This document shows positions 6,932-15,250 of a DNA stretch of 18,638 nucleotides, one piece after another. This DNA comes from Xanthobacteraceae bacterium (lineage in GTDB: Bacteria; Pseudomonadota; Alphaproteobacteria; Rhizobiales; Xanthobacteraceae). The position numbers and the translations under genes were made by a program. The notes under the pieces were generated by a model that worked only from the letters and a program-made list of their open reading frames with translations, ran no database searches and was not told the origin of the DNA. Location of the stretch: positions 1 through 18,638 of the forward strand of contig JASHSE010000273.1 in assembly GCA_030036975.1 (NCBI GenBank), written 5' to 3'. Each line of letters opens with the position of its first letter. Within the stretch, counting starts at the first letter, position 1.

Positions 6932-7933
6932 ATGACCATAACGAATATTTTGATCACCGGTGGTGCGGGTTATGTAGGGCACGTTTTGACGCCGCGGCTA
7001 TTGTCCGCCGGTTACAACGTTACGGTCTATGACGCGCTGTTTTTCGGCTGTCATTTGCCCAATGATCCCAAGCTCCGCGTGATCAGGGGCGATGTCCGCG
7101 ATGCTGCCAAGCTTGGCGAGGCGCTGGCCGGCCAGGACGCCATCCTGCATTTGGCCTGCATCTCGAACGACGCCAGTTTCGAGCTCGACGAGAGGCTGTC
7201 GCAGACCATCAATTACGACTGCTTCGAGCCCGTGGTGATCGCCGCAAAGCAGGCTGGCGTGCAGCGCTTCGTCTACTGCTCATCGAGTTCGGTCTACGGC
7301 GTCTCGGATTCCCCAGACGTGACGGAGGAGCACCCACTGGTGCCGCTGACGCTCTACAACAAGTTCAAGGGCCTATGCGAGCCGCTGTTGTGGAAGCACA
7401 AGGCCGATGATTTCACCTGCGTCGTGGTGCGGCCGGCGACGATCTGCGGCTATAGCCCGCGCACGCGGCTCGATCTTTCCGTCAACATCCTGACCAATCA
7501 CGCGGTGAACAAGGGCGTCATCACCGTGTTCGGCGGCAATCAGATGCGCCCGAACCTGCACGTCGAAGACATGGTCGATGCCTATCAGCTGATGCTGGAG
7601 GCGCCGCACGAAAAAATTCACGGCGAGATTTTCAACATCGGCTTTCAGAATTATTCGATCGCCGAGATCGCCGGCATGGTGAAACGCGTGGTCGAGGAAG
7701 AGATGCCGGAAAAGGGCGACATCAAGATCGTCACGACACCGACCAACGACATGCGCTCCTATCATGTCAATTCCGACAAGGTGAAACGCGTGCTCGGCTT
7801 TGCGCCGAGGCGCAGCGTCGAGGACGCCGTGCGCGATCTGACGCACGCGTTCCGCAATTACCTGCTGCCGGACAGCTTCGACGACGATTGGTACTATAAC
7901 GTGCGGACCATGAAGAAGCTCGGAGTGCAATGA
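6932..7933 (+). CDS. NAD-dependent epimerase/dehydratase (extended SDR)
   Basis: The product is 333 residues. The Rossmann motif is TGGAGYVG (9-16) and the NAD-contacting acidic residue follows in VYDALFFG (D34). SSSSVYG (117-123) and YNKFK (Y142, K146) form an intact SDR catalytic set. ATICGYSPRTRLDLSVN is typical of NDP-sugar epimerases and dehydratases. The N-terminal half also shows HLACISNDASFELD, a form seen in epimerases of surface-polysaccharide loci. The protein should oxidise C4 of an NDP-sugar transiently and epimerise or dehydrate it, but the particular reaction cannot be assigned. GGGAG about 6 bases before the ATG supports the start. Its stop overlaps the next gene's start (ATGA at 7930-7933), so the two epimerases are translationally coupled and may act one after the other. 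Confidence 0.88.
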   Translation: MTITNILITGGAGYVGHVLTPRLLSAGYNVTVYDALFFGCHLPNDPKLRVIRGDVRDAAKLGEALAGQDAILHLACISNDASFELDERLSQTINYDCFEPVVIAAKQAGVQRFVYCSSSSVYGVSDSPDVTEEHPLVPLTLYNKFKGLCEPLLWKHKADDFTCVVVRPATICGYSPRTRLDLSVNILTNHAVNKGVITVFGGNQMRPNLHVEDMVDAYQLMLEAPHEKIHGEIFNIGFQNYSIAEIAGMVKRVVEEEMPEKGDIKIVTTPTNDMRSYHVNSDKVKRVLGFAPRRSVEDAVRDLTHAFRNYLLPDSFDDDWYYNVRTMKKLGVQ

Positions 7934-8931
7934 GCGCGGCGCGGCACATCGCGGTCGTCACCGGCGGTGCCGGCTTCATCGGCAGCCACATGGTGGATCA
8001 TCTGCTCGAGCGCGGCTATCGGGTTCGGGTTATCGACAATCTGCGCGGCGGCCGCATCGCCAACCTGGCCGAGCATCGCGGCAATCCGGACTTGTCGTTC
8101 GAGGAAGCGGACATCCGCGACTTGGAGCCTGACAACGCCTTGTTTGCCGACGTTGCCTACGTGTTCCATTTTGCTGGCATCGGCGACATCGTGCCGTCGA
8201 TCGAGCAGCCGATCGAATACATGGATACCAACGTGCAGGGCACGGTCCGGGTGCTGGAATGCGCCCGCCACGCGGCGGCGCGCAAATTCGTCTATGCGGC
8301 GTCATCGTCATGCTACGGCATCGCTGCGGTGCCCACCACCGAGCAGCATCCGATCGCCCCGCAATATCCCTATGCGTTGTCCAAATATCAGGGCGAGCAC
8401 GCGGCGTTCCATTGGCATCGCGTGTATCGGCTCCCGGTCAATTCGATCCGCATCTTCAATGCCTACGGCACGCGCGTGCGCACCACCGGCGCCTATGGCG
8501 CGGTGTTCGGCGTGTTCTTCAAGCAGAAGCTCGCCGGCAAGCCGTTCACCGTGGTCGGCGACGGCACGCAGAAGCGCGATTTTCTCTATGCGACCGACGT
8601 GGCATCGGCCTTTTTGTTGGCGGCCGAGACGAAGAAGTCCGGAGAAATCTGGAATCTGGGCGCCGGCAATCCGCAATCGGTCAATCGGCTGGTGGAATTA
8701 ATCGGCGGCTCGGTTGTTCATATCCCGAAGCGGCCGGGCGAGCCGGACGTGACCTGGGCGGATATCTCCAAGATCAAGCGTGATCTCGGCTGGCAGCCGC
8801 AGGTCGGATTCCAGGAGGGGGTTGCGGCGATGATGGCGGAGATTGACAATTGGCGTGATGCGCCACTGTGGGATCCCGATTCGATCAAGCGAGCGACCCG
8901 AACCTGGTTCGAGGCGCTCGCTGCGGAGTGA
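7930..8931 (+). CDS. NAD-dependent epimerase/dehydratase, GalE/UDP-glucuronate-epimerase-like
   Basis: This 333-residue extended SDR has TGGAGFIG (11-18), the NAD-ribose acid D36 in VIDNLRGG, SSSCYG (125-130) and YALSK (Y148, K152). The active site is complete except that the usual SSVYG reads SSCYG. RIFNAYGTRVRTTGAYGAVF and VVGDGTQKRDFLYATDVA match the substrate-binding segments of the GalE, WbpP and UDP-glucuronate 4-epimerase group. It should epimerise an NDP-hexose or a longer NDP-aldose at C4. It is distinct from the preceding epimerase, so the pathway probably contains two separate SDR steps. The start overlaps the upstream stop by 4 bases. The next gene begins 3 bases after its stop. 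Confidence 0.88.
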   Translation: MSAARHIAVVTGGAGFIGSHMVDHLLERGYRVRVIDNLRGGRIANLAEHRGNPDLSFEEADIRDLEPDNALFADVAYVFHFAGIGDIVPSIEQPIEYMDTNVQGTVRVLECARHAAARKFVYAASSSCYGIAAVPTTEQHPIAPQYPYALSKYQGEHAAFHWHRVYRLPVNSIRIFNAYGTRVRTTGAYGAVFGVFFKQKLAGKPFTVVGDGTQKRDFLYATDVASAFLLAAETKKSGEIWNLGAGNPQSVNRLVELIGGSVVHIPKRPGEPDVTWADISKIKRDLGWQPQVGFQEGVAAMMAEIDNWRDAPLWDPDSIKRATRTWFEALAAE

Positions 8932-8934
8932 CCG

Positions 8935-10485
8935 ATGGAGACACGCCTGGGCGGCGGCTATCGCCGCAAGATCAAGAGTGTCGACGAGCTCTGCTCGGTG
9001 CTCGGCCCGCGGCCGCGGCAACGCACCGTGGTCATGTGCCACGGCGTGTTTGATCTGGTGCATCCGGGACATATCCGGCACCTGGTCTATGCCAAGGAAA
9101 AAGCCGACATCCTGATCGCGAGCTTGACGGCCGACGCGCACATCACCAAGGCCAATTATCGGCCGTTCGTGCCGGAAGACCTGCGGGCGCTCAACCTAGC
9201 GGCGCTCGAAATGGTCGATTACGTGATCATCGACCCCAATCCGACGCCGATCGAAAATATCGCGCGGCTGCAGCCCGATTATTTCGCCAAGGGCTATGAA
9301 TACCAGGACGGCGGCATCAATCCGAAAACGGAGCGGGAGATCGAGGCGCTGTCGAGCTATGGCGGCGAGATCCTGTTTACGCCGGGCGACATCGTCTACT
9401 CCTCGTCGCACCTGATCGAGACCGGCCCGCCGGACATCGCGGTGGAGAAGCTCTTGGCGCTGATGGAGGCCGAAGCGCTCGACTTCGACCACCTGCGCCG
9501 CATTCTCGATCAGTTCGAGGGATTGGAAGTGCACGTCGTCGGCGACACCATCGTCGACAGCCTCACCTACACGACGATGATCGGCGGCATGACCAAGACG
9601 CCGACACCGAGCGTGCGCTTCGATAGCCGCGCCGATTACGTCGGCGGCGCCGCGGTCGTCGCCAAGCACCTGCGCGCCGCCGGCGCCGAGGTCACCTTGT
9701 CCACGGTGCTCGGCGATGACGTGCTGAAGGACTTCGTGCTGGAGGATTTGGCGACGGCCGGCGTCAAGGTGATGCCGATCATCGATCACGCGCGGCCGAC
9801 GACGCACAAGAATGCCTATGTGTGCGACGATTATCGGTTGCTTAAAGTCGATACACTCGATAACCGCAGCATCACCGATGCGCAGATGGAGCAGATTGGC
9901 AGCAACGTTGTGCGGGCGCCGGGCCGCGCAGTCGTGTTCAGCGATTTCCGTCACGGCATCTTCAATCGCCGCACAATTCCCGGCCTGACCGCCGCGATTC
10001 CGCGCGGGGTGTTTCGCGTCGCCGACAGCCAGGTGGCGAGCCGCTGGGGCAATATCCTCGAGTTCAAGGGTTTTGATCTGCTCACCCCCAACGAGCGCGA
10101 GGCGCGCTTCGCGCTGGCCGACCAGGATACCGGCGTGCGTCCGCTGGCCGCCAAGCTGCATGAGGAGGCGCAGTCCAAGACCGTCATCCTCAAGCTCGGC
10201 GATCGCGGCGTACTGACCTGCCGCGCCGGACGGGAGCGCGATCCGCGCACGTTCTTTGTCGTCGACAGTTTCGTCGAGCGTGTGATCGACGCGGTCGGCG
10301 CCGGCGATGCGCTGCTTGCCTACGCCACGCTGTCGCTGCTTGTCGATCCCTCGGAAGTTGCTGCCTCCATCCTTGGCTCGCTGTCGGCCGCGCTCGAATG
10401 CGAGGCCGAGGGCAACGTGCCGATCGGCCCGGACGACGTGCTGCACAAGCTCCTGGGTCTCGAAAAACGTGCCCGGTTCGTCTAA
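8935..10485 (+). CDS. Bifunctional nucleotidyltransferase-PfkB kinase (HldE-like, reversed domain order)
   Basis: The product is 516 residues. Residues about 30-165 form a cytidylyltransferase-like nucleotidyltransferase: CHGVFDLVHPGHIRHL (35-50) has the HxGH motif at H43-H46, and YRPFVPEDLRALNLAALEMVDYVI matches the HldE C-terminal domain. Residues about 195-510 form a PfkB sugar kinase: GGAAVVAKHL (237-246), SDFRHG (336-341), LTPNEREA (383-390) and IDAVGAGDA (451-459), whose last Asp (D458) is the expected base. Together these domains would phosphorylate C1 of an aldose 7- or 8-phosphate and, after phosphatase action, make the NDP-sugar. E. coli HldE has the kinase first and the nucleotidyltransferase second, the opposite order. 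The Thr usually found in DTxGAGD is Ala here. GGAG about 8 bases upstream of the ATG supports the start. Confidence 0.88.
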   Translation: METRLGGGYRRKIKSVDELCSVLGPRPRQRTVVMCHGVFDLVHPGHIRHLVYAKEKADILIASLTADAHITKANYRPFVPEDLRALNLAALEMVDYVIIDPNPTPIENIARLQPDYFAKGYEYQDGGINPKTEREIEALSSYGGEILFTPGDIVYSSSHLIETGPPDIAVEKLLALMEAEALDFDHLRRILDQFEGLEVHVVGDTIVDSLTYTTMIGGMTKTPTPSVRFDSRADYVGGAAVVAKHLRAAGAEVTLSTVLGDDVLKDFVLEDLATAGVKVMPIIDHARPTTHKNAYVCDDYRLLKVDTLDNRSITDAQMEQIGSNVVRAPGRAVVFSDFRHGIFNRRTIPGLTAAIPRGVFRVADSQVASRWGNILEFKGFDLLTPNEREARFALADQDTGVRPLAAKLHEEAQSKTVILKLGDRGVLTCRAGRERDPRTFFVVDSFVERVIDAVGAGDALLAYATLSLLVDPSEVAASILGSLSAALECEAEGNVPIGPDDVLHKLLGLEKRARFV

Positions 10486-10503
10486 CCGAGCGGACTTAAG
10501 GTG

Positions 10504-11436
10504 ATGCGCGTCGTCGTCGCCGGCCTTGGTGTGCAGGGGCACAAGCGCCGACGCGTAGCGGGCGCCGACTTCGTCGCGGCGGTCGACCCGGTCAATAGCG
10601 AAGCGCAATACCGTCGCATCGAAGACGTGCCGCCCGCAAGCTACGACGCGGTGCTGGCCTGTATCCCCGACGAGCCAAAGGTTACGGTGCTTGATTACCT
10701 GCTAAGCCACGGCAAGCATGTTCTGGTCGAAAAGCCGTTGTGGGCCGCCGATGACGCCGAAATTGCGCGGCTCGCGGGACTGGCGAAGCAGAACGGCGCT
10801 GTCTGCTACACCGCCTATAACCACCGCTTCGAGCCGCATTTCGTGCGTATGCGCGACGTCATCAAATCGGGCCGGCTCGGCACCATTTACCGCTGCCGCA
10901 TGTTCTACGGCAACGGCACGGCGCGGCTCGTTCGCGATTCAGAGTGGCGCGATCAGGGTGCGGGCGTGCTGCCCGATCTCGGCTCGCATCTGCTCGACAC
11001 TGCGCGGTTCTGGTTCGGCGATATCGGCGACGATTTCGCGATCATTTCCAGCCGCTGTTTCGAGAACCGCGCGCCCGATCATGTCGTGCTTGGCTCGCGC
11101 GGCACGACACCGCAGCTCGAGCTGGAAATGACGTTGTTGAGCTGGCGCAACCATTTCACCTGCGACGTCTTTGCCGAGAACGGCTCGGCCCATATCAGCT
11201 CGCTGTGCAAGTGGGGGCCGTCCTCGTTCACGCTGCGCACGCGCCTGCTGCCGAGCGGGCGGCCGCCGGAGGACACCATCACGTTGGTGCAGGACGATCC
11301 GACCTGGGCCATCGAGTACGAGCACTTCAAGCGGCTGTGCGCCGAGCGCCGCGTCGGCAATCTCTATGACGATCTCTGGCTCAACCGCACGCTGCGGCGG
11401 CTGGGCGAGGCTGCGATCAAGGAGCTTAAGGCGTGA
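10504..11436 (+). CDS. Gfo/Idh/MocA-family NAD(P)-dependent oxidoreductase
   Basis: This 310-residue protein begins with the Rossmann motif VVVAGLGVQGHKRR (3-16). LVEKPL (74-79) supplies the family's conserved lysine K77. YNHRFEP (105-111) and DLGSHLLD (158-165, H162) are the substrate-site signatures. The second half is the usual mixed beta-sheet domain. Members oxidise or reduce one hydroxyl or ketone of a sugar or NDP-sugar. Lying between the kinase fusion and the UGD-like gene, it probably acts after nucleotide activation, comparable to LmbZ in lincosamide or RifL in kanosamine biosynthesis (inference). GTG 10501 and ATG 10504 are adjacent in-frame starts; AAGG immediately upstream fits the ATG slightly better. 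It lies 18 bases after the fusion gene, and its stop overlaps the next gene's GTG. Confidence 0.87.
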   Translation: MRVVVAGLGVQGHKRRRVAGADFVAAVDPVNSEAQYRRIEDVPPASYDAVLACIPDEPKVTVLDYLLSHGKHVLVEKPLWAADDAEIARLAGLAKQNGAVCYTAYNHRFEPHFVRMRDVIKSGRLGTIYRCRMFYGNGTARLVRDSEWRDQGAGVLPDLGSHLLDTARFWFGDIGDDFAIISSRCFENRAPDHVVLGSRGTTPQLELEMTLLSWRNHFTCDVFAENGSAHISSLCKWGPSSFTLRTRLLPSGRPPEDTITLVQDDPTWAIEYEHFKRLCAERRVGNLYDDLWLNRTLRRLGEAAIKELKA

Positions 11437-12725
11437 GCGTGCCTATCGTCGGATTTGCCGGTCTCACGCACCTGGGTCTGGTATCGGCAGTCGCCGCGGC
11501 AGCCAAGGGATTCCGCGTGGTCGGCTACGATCCCGATCAAAGCCGGGTGCGCGACATCGCCGACGGGCACCTTCCGGTGCTGGAGCCCGGCCTCGACAAT
11601 CTGGCGCGCTGCTTTGGCGCGCAGCTGTCCTATACCCACCGTGTCGGCGATTTGAATGCTTGCGATCTCGTTTACATTGCCACCGACGTTTCGACCGACG
11701 ATTGTGGACGGAGCGACCTGTCAGACATCTCGTCGCTGATCGAAGCGGTGATTGCGGCGCTCGGGCCGAGCGCGCTCCTGTGCGTGCTGTGCCAGGTGCC
11801 GCCGGGCTTCACCCGCAAGCTGCCGCTCGACCCGGCGCGGCTCTACTATCAGGTCGAGACGCTCGTGTTTGGCCGCGCCGTCGAGCGAGCCACAAAACCC
11901 GAGCGCTTCATCATCGGCTGCGCCGAGCCGGCGCGGCCGTTGCCGGCCGCCTACGCGGCCGTCCTCGGCGCATTCGACTGCCCCATTCTGCCGATGCGCT
12001 ACGAAAGCGCCGAACTCGCCAAGATTGCCATCAATTGCTGTCTGGTCGCGTCGGTCAGCGTCGCCAACACGCTCGCCGGCCTGTCCGAGCGCATCGGTGC
12101 CGATTGGCATGAAATCGCGCCGGCGCTGCGCCTCGACCGTCGCATCGGCCCGCACAGCTATCTCAATCCCGGATTGGGCATTGCGGGCGGCAACCTCGAA
12201 CGCGATCTCGCGACCGTGCTGCGGCTCGCCGAGGCTACAGGAAGCGAAGCCGCGGTGATCGCCGCGTTTGTCGAGAACAGCCGCATTCGGCGTGATTGGG
12301 TGTTGCGGCTGCTCCATCGCGAGGTCCTGCCGCACAAAGCAGACCCGACATTCGGCATTTTGGGTCTGGCCTACAAAGAAAACACCCATTCGACGAAGAA
12401 TTCGCCGTCACTGGCGCTGATCGCGAATCTGCAGAACTGGCCGATCCGCGTTTACGATCCGGTGGTGCCGGCCGCTGTCGTCCAGCATCCGGCGGTCACC
12501 GCTGCGCCCAGCGCGATCGAGGCGGCGCGCGGCAGCGACGCGCTCCTGATCATGACGCCATGGCCGGAATTTCGCACGCTTTCGTCCGCCGATTTGGCTG
12601 CTGCAATGTGCGGGCGCGTGATCGTCGATCCGTTCCGCGTGCTTGAGCCGGCGGCACCGCGCGCCGCGGGCTTTTCCTATTTTACGCTCGGTGCGCCGTT
12701 GTTTCACAGCGCAAAGGACCTTTGA
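11433..12725 (+). CDS. UDP-glucose/GDP-mannose dehydrogenase-family protein lacking the catalytic Cys
   Basis: The product has 430 residues and the three-domain layout of nucleotide-sugar 6-dehydrogenases. The N-terminal Rossmann fold is IVGFAGLTHLGLVSA with GYD (31-33). The central helix ESAELAKIAINCC keeps the family's K197 and N201, and RRIGPHSYL keeps the Arg of the sugar site. The C-terminal domain starts with FGILGLAYKENTHSTKNSP. The active-site loop, normally PGxGFGGxCFPKD, reads PGLGIAGGNLERD (246-258). Aligned without gaps, Asn254 replaces the nucleophilic Cys, and Lys becomes Arg. The usual S/T-V-P segment is CQVP (120-123). A normal four-electron oxidation to a uronic acid is therefore unlikely. 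A two-electron alcohol oxidation is possible. GTG start overlaps the upstream stop (GTGA). LmbL of lincosamide biosynthesis is a plausible functional analogue. Confidence 0.88.
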   Translation: MSVPIVGFAGLTHLGLVSAVAAAAKGFRVVGYDPDQSRVRDIADGHLPVLEPGLDNLARCFGAQLSYTHRVGDLNACDLVYIATDVSTDDCGRSDLSDISSLIEAVIAALGPSALLCVLCQVPPGFTRKLPLDPARLYYQVETLVFGRAVERATKPERFIIGCAEPARPLPAAYAAVLGAFDCPILPMRYESAELAKIAINCCLVASVSVANTLAGLSERIGADWHEIAPALRLDRRIGPHSYLNPGLGIAGGNLERDLATVLRLAEATGSEAAVIAAFVENSRIRRDWVLRLLHREVLPHKADPTFGILGLAYKENTHSTKNSPSLALIANLQNWPIRVYDPVVPAAVVQHPAVTAAPSAIEAARGSDALLIMTPWPEFRTLSSADLAAAMCGRVIVDPFRVLEPAAPRAAGFSYFTLGAPLFHSAKDL

Positions 12726-12727
12726 GT

Positions 12728-13609
12728 ATGCTCGAACATCAAACGCATTCGCCGCAGCGACCGACCCGCGCCGTCGTCGTCGGCGCCGGCGGCTTCGTCG
12801 GCGGCGCCATCGCGCAACAGCTGAGAAACGATAACGTGCCGATGCTTGGCCTGACGCGGCGCGACGTCGATCTGCTGCAGGACAGCGCGGCCAAGGCGCT
12901 CGCTGGACTCTTGCGCGCCGATGATGCCGTTGTGTTGGTGTCCGCGATCGCGCCAGCGCGCACTGCGGCGGCGCTGATGCAAAATCTCGTCATGGCCGGG
13001 CAACTCATCGCTGCATTAGCGGCGCGGCCGGTCGCGCATCTCGTCTACATCAGCTCCGATGCAGTCTATGCCGACGCCGCCAATCCGGTGACCGAGCGCT
13101 CATGCCGGCAGCCGTCCACGATGCACGGCATGATGCATGCGGCCCGCGAATTGATGCTCAAGACTGAAGCGAAGGCTCCCCTCGCCATTCTGCGCCCGAG
13201 CCTCCTCTACGGCGCGCGCGATCCGCACAACGGCTATGGCCCCAACCGCTTTCGCCGCCTTGCCGCCAAGGGCGAGGCGATTAGCCTGTTCGGCGACGGC
13301 GAAGAGCAGCGTGATCATGTTTTCATTGACGACGTCGCTCGGCTTGTATCGCTTGTCCTGGCGCATCGCAGCCGGGGCGAGCTCAACGTCGCCACTGGAC
13401 AATCCGCCTCGTTTCACGAGGTTGCCGATTTGGCGGTGAAATTGTCCGGCAAATCCGTCGAGATCCACGGCACGCCACGACAGAATCCAATCACGCACCG
13501 GCATTTCGATATCACCGAATGCCTCAAAGCGTTTCCGCAATTCCATTACACGCCGCTGCGCGAGGGTCTCGAACGCGCAGCGCGTGAATCGGCAGGAGTG
13601 CCGCTATGA
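12728..13609 (+). CDS. SDR-family NDP-sugar epimerase/reductase with degenerate active site
   Basis: This 293-residue protein has an SDR Rossmann fold: VVVGAGGFVGG (16-26), a YISSDAVYAD strand (107-116) carrying the catalytic-type Ser, and downstream LRPSLLYGARDPHNGYGPNRF and FGDGEEQRDHVFIDDVA segments of sugar epimerases. Where the family has YGxxK, this protein reads HGMMH (133-137), so both catalytic Tyr and Lys are His. It may use altered chemistry, be a binding or regulatory subunit, or have lost activity. Its intact nucleotide and sugar segments argue against simple decay. ATG 12728 is chosen because AGGA lies 9 bases before it; a TTG at 12722 has too short a spacing. It begins 2 bases after the UGD-like stop and ends in an ATGA overlap with the methyltransferase gene. 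Confidence 0.8.
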   Translation: MLEHQTHSPQRPTRAVVVGAGGFVGGAIAQQLRNDNVPMLGLTRRDVDLLQDSAAKALAGLLRADDAVVLVSAIAPARTAAALMQNLVMAGQLIAALAARPVAHLVYISSDAVYADAANPVTERSCRQPSTMHGMMHAARELMLKTEAKAPLAILRPSLLYGARDPHNGYGPNRFRRLAAKGEAISLFGDGEEQRDHVFIDDVARLVSLVLAHRSRGELNVATGQSASFHEVADLAVKLSGKSVEIHGTPRQNPITHRHFDITECLKAFPQFHYTPLREGLERAARESAGVPL

Positions 13610-14262
13610 GAGAAGTGAACCTGCTGGCAAAGCTGCCACGCGGCAAACGCAATGTCTGCGCGCGCGCCGAAGCCAAAACCGCGGAGATCGTCGCCATCTC
13701 CCGGGAATACGGCGCGCTCTACTTCGACGGTCCGCGCACCTACGGCTACGGTGGCTATCGCTACGATGGCCGCTGGATTCCGGTCGCCGAGGACATGGTC
13801 AAGCACTTTGGGCTCAAGCCGGGCGACCGCATTCTCGACGTGGGCTGCGCCAAGGGCTTCTTGGTCAAGGATTTGCTCAAAGTCTGTCCGGGCCTCGAAG
13901 CGTTCGGCCTCGATATTTCGGAATATGCCCTGATGACATGCGAGCCCGAAGTGGTCGGCCGCCTGCACCTGGGCAACGCCACCAACCTGCCGTTCCCCGA
14001 CAACAGTTTTCAGGCTGTGATCTCGCTCAACACCGTGCACAACCTCGAGCGGCCCGAATTGATCACGGCGCTCCGCGAGATCGAACGGCTGGCCCCTGGG
14101 CGCGGCTTCGTGCAGGTCGATTCCTACCGCACGCCGGAACAGAGGGCGGTGTTCGAGGAATGGGTCCTGACCGCCAAGTTCCACGATTACCCGGACGGCT
14201 GGATCAGTCTGTTCAAGGAGGCCGGATATACGGGCGATTATTACTGGACCATCATCGAGTAA
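13606..14262 (+). CDS. Class I SAM-dependent methyltransferase
   Basis: The product is 218 residues. Motif I is ILDVGCAKG (76-84), motif II is GLDISEYAL (101-109) with the ribose-binding Asp, and LPFPDNSFQAVISLNTVHNL is the usual motif of the Methyltransf_11/25 group. The N-terminal 60 residues are rich in Tyr and Gly (YFDGPRTYGYGGYRYDGRW) and probably form a substrate lid. It likely methylates a hydroxyl, amine or carboxylate of the sugar product, but the target cannot be read from sequence. The start overlaps the SDR stop by 4 bases. A 142-base gap follows, the largest in the operon, so the transketolase and aminotransferase genes may have an extra promoter. No strong one was found by eye. 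Confidence 0.85.
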   Translation: MREVNLLAKLPRGKRNVCARAEAKTAEIVAISREYGALYFDGPRTYGYGGYRYDGRWIPVAEDMVKHFGLKPGDRILDVGCAKGFLVKDLLKVCPGLEAFGLDISEYALMTCEPEVVGRLHLGNATNLPFPDNSFQAVISLNTVHNLERPELITALREIERLAPGRGFVQVDSYRTPEQRAVFEEWVLTAKFHDYPDGWISLFKEAGYTGDYYWTIIE

Positions 14263-14404
14263 CGGCCTAAAACTGCCCGGCCGCGCTTGCCGGCGGAGCG
14301 CGTGAGGGGCCGAAGCTGCTGACTTGACAGGAGTTTTCTGGCACGTGCCGCCGCTGCGGCAAGCTCCTTGCGCCATCCGACAGCCCGTTCAGGGAGTCCG
14401 TACG

Positions 14405-15250
14405 ATGCACGACGTGACCCGCCGTAATTGCTTCGACGTCGCGGCCGCGCGGGCGCGCTGCTTGCAATATCGCCAGCGCATCCTGGACATCTCCCAGCAA
14501 GTGCAGGCGCTGCACATCGGTTCGGCCTATTCGTGCACCGAGATGGTCGACACCATCTACCATGGCCTGATGCGCCGTAATCCGGACGGCACCTCGCCCG
14601 ACACCTTCCTGATGTCGAAGGGGCACGGCTGCATGATCCTCTACGTCATCCTGGAGGATCTCGGCGTGCTTGGCCGCAAGGATCTCGATCTCTACTGCAA
14701 GCCGAACGGCCGTCTCGGCTGCCATCCCGACTTCGGCAATCCAGGCATCGAAGCGTCGACCGGCGCGCTCGGTCACGGGCTGTCGATGGCGGTCGGCATG
14801 GCGCTCGCCGAACGCGGCCGCAAGACCGGCGGCGTCATCTACACCGTGCTGAGCGACGGCGAGGTGCAGGAAGGCTCGACCTGGGAGGCGGTGCTCATGG
14901 CTTCCTCGCTCGGCCTGACCAATCTCATCGCCTTCGTGGACAACAACGACTTCCAGAGTCTGGGCCGTACTTCGGAGACCCACCCGACGTTTTATCCGCT
15001 CGTCGAAAAATTCCAGGCTTTCGGCTGGGAGTGCGCCGAGGTCGACGGTCACGCCGCCGCCGCGGTGTTCGCCGCCGTAAGCGGAAGGGAGGGCGGACGG
15101 CCCTTCATGCTGGTCGGCAAGACAACGAAGGGCAAAGGCATCAGCTACATGGAGAACGTGCCGATCTGGCATTATCGCTCGCCGAGCCCGCAGGAATACG
15201 AGCAGGGCAAGCGGGAACTGGAAGCTGCGTCGGCACGGGCCGCGCCATGA
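14405..15250 (+). CDS. Transketolase N-terminal subunit (ThDP-binding)
   Basis: This 281-residue protein corresponds to the first domain of transketolase. It has the ThDP and substrate histidines in HIGSAYSC (37-44), SKGHG (71-75) and TGALGHGL (119-126), and the diphosphate/metal motif SDGEVQEGSTWEA (150-162) ending with DNND (179-182). The classical GDG motif begins with Ser here. The GKTTKGKGI segment before the C-terminus is typical of the family. With the next gene it should form a heterotetrameric transketolase that transfers a two-carbon ketol unit between sugar phosphates. Split transketolases occur in several surface-sugar and antibiotic loci. ATG 14405 is chosen because AGGGAG lies 8 bases upstream and the preceding in-frame sequence is not family-like. 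The stop overlaps the next start (ATGA). Confidence 0.9.
   Translation: MHDVTRRNCFDVAAARARCLQYRQRILDISQQVQALHIGSAYSCTEMVDTIYHGLMRRNPDGTSPDTFLMSKGHGCMILYVILEDLGVLGRKDLDLYCKPNGRLGCHPDFGNPGIEASTGALGHGLSMAVGMALAERGRKTGGVIYTVLSDGEVQEGSTWEAVLMASSLGLTNLIAFVDNNDFQSLGRTSETHPTFYPLVEKFQAFGWECAEVDGHAAAAVFAAVSGREGGRPFMLVGKTTKGKGISYMENVPIWHYRSPSPQEYEQGKRELEAASARAAP

Noticed and set aside
9196..10608. 470-codon minus-strand open frame opposite the kinase fusion
   Set aside because: It mirrors the codon structure of a GC-rich gene and is rich in His, Arg and Asp. The plus strand carries intact HxGH and GAGD motifs.
14339..14360. Sigma-54-like TGGCACG element and TTGACA box before the transketolase genes
   Set aside because: For sigma-54, the downstream GC is one base out of register. 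For sigma-70, no acceptable -10 hexamer follows TTGACA at 16-18 bases. The GGCACGTGCC palindrome there is short and unremarkable.
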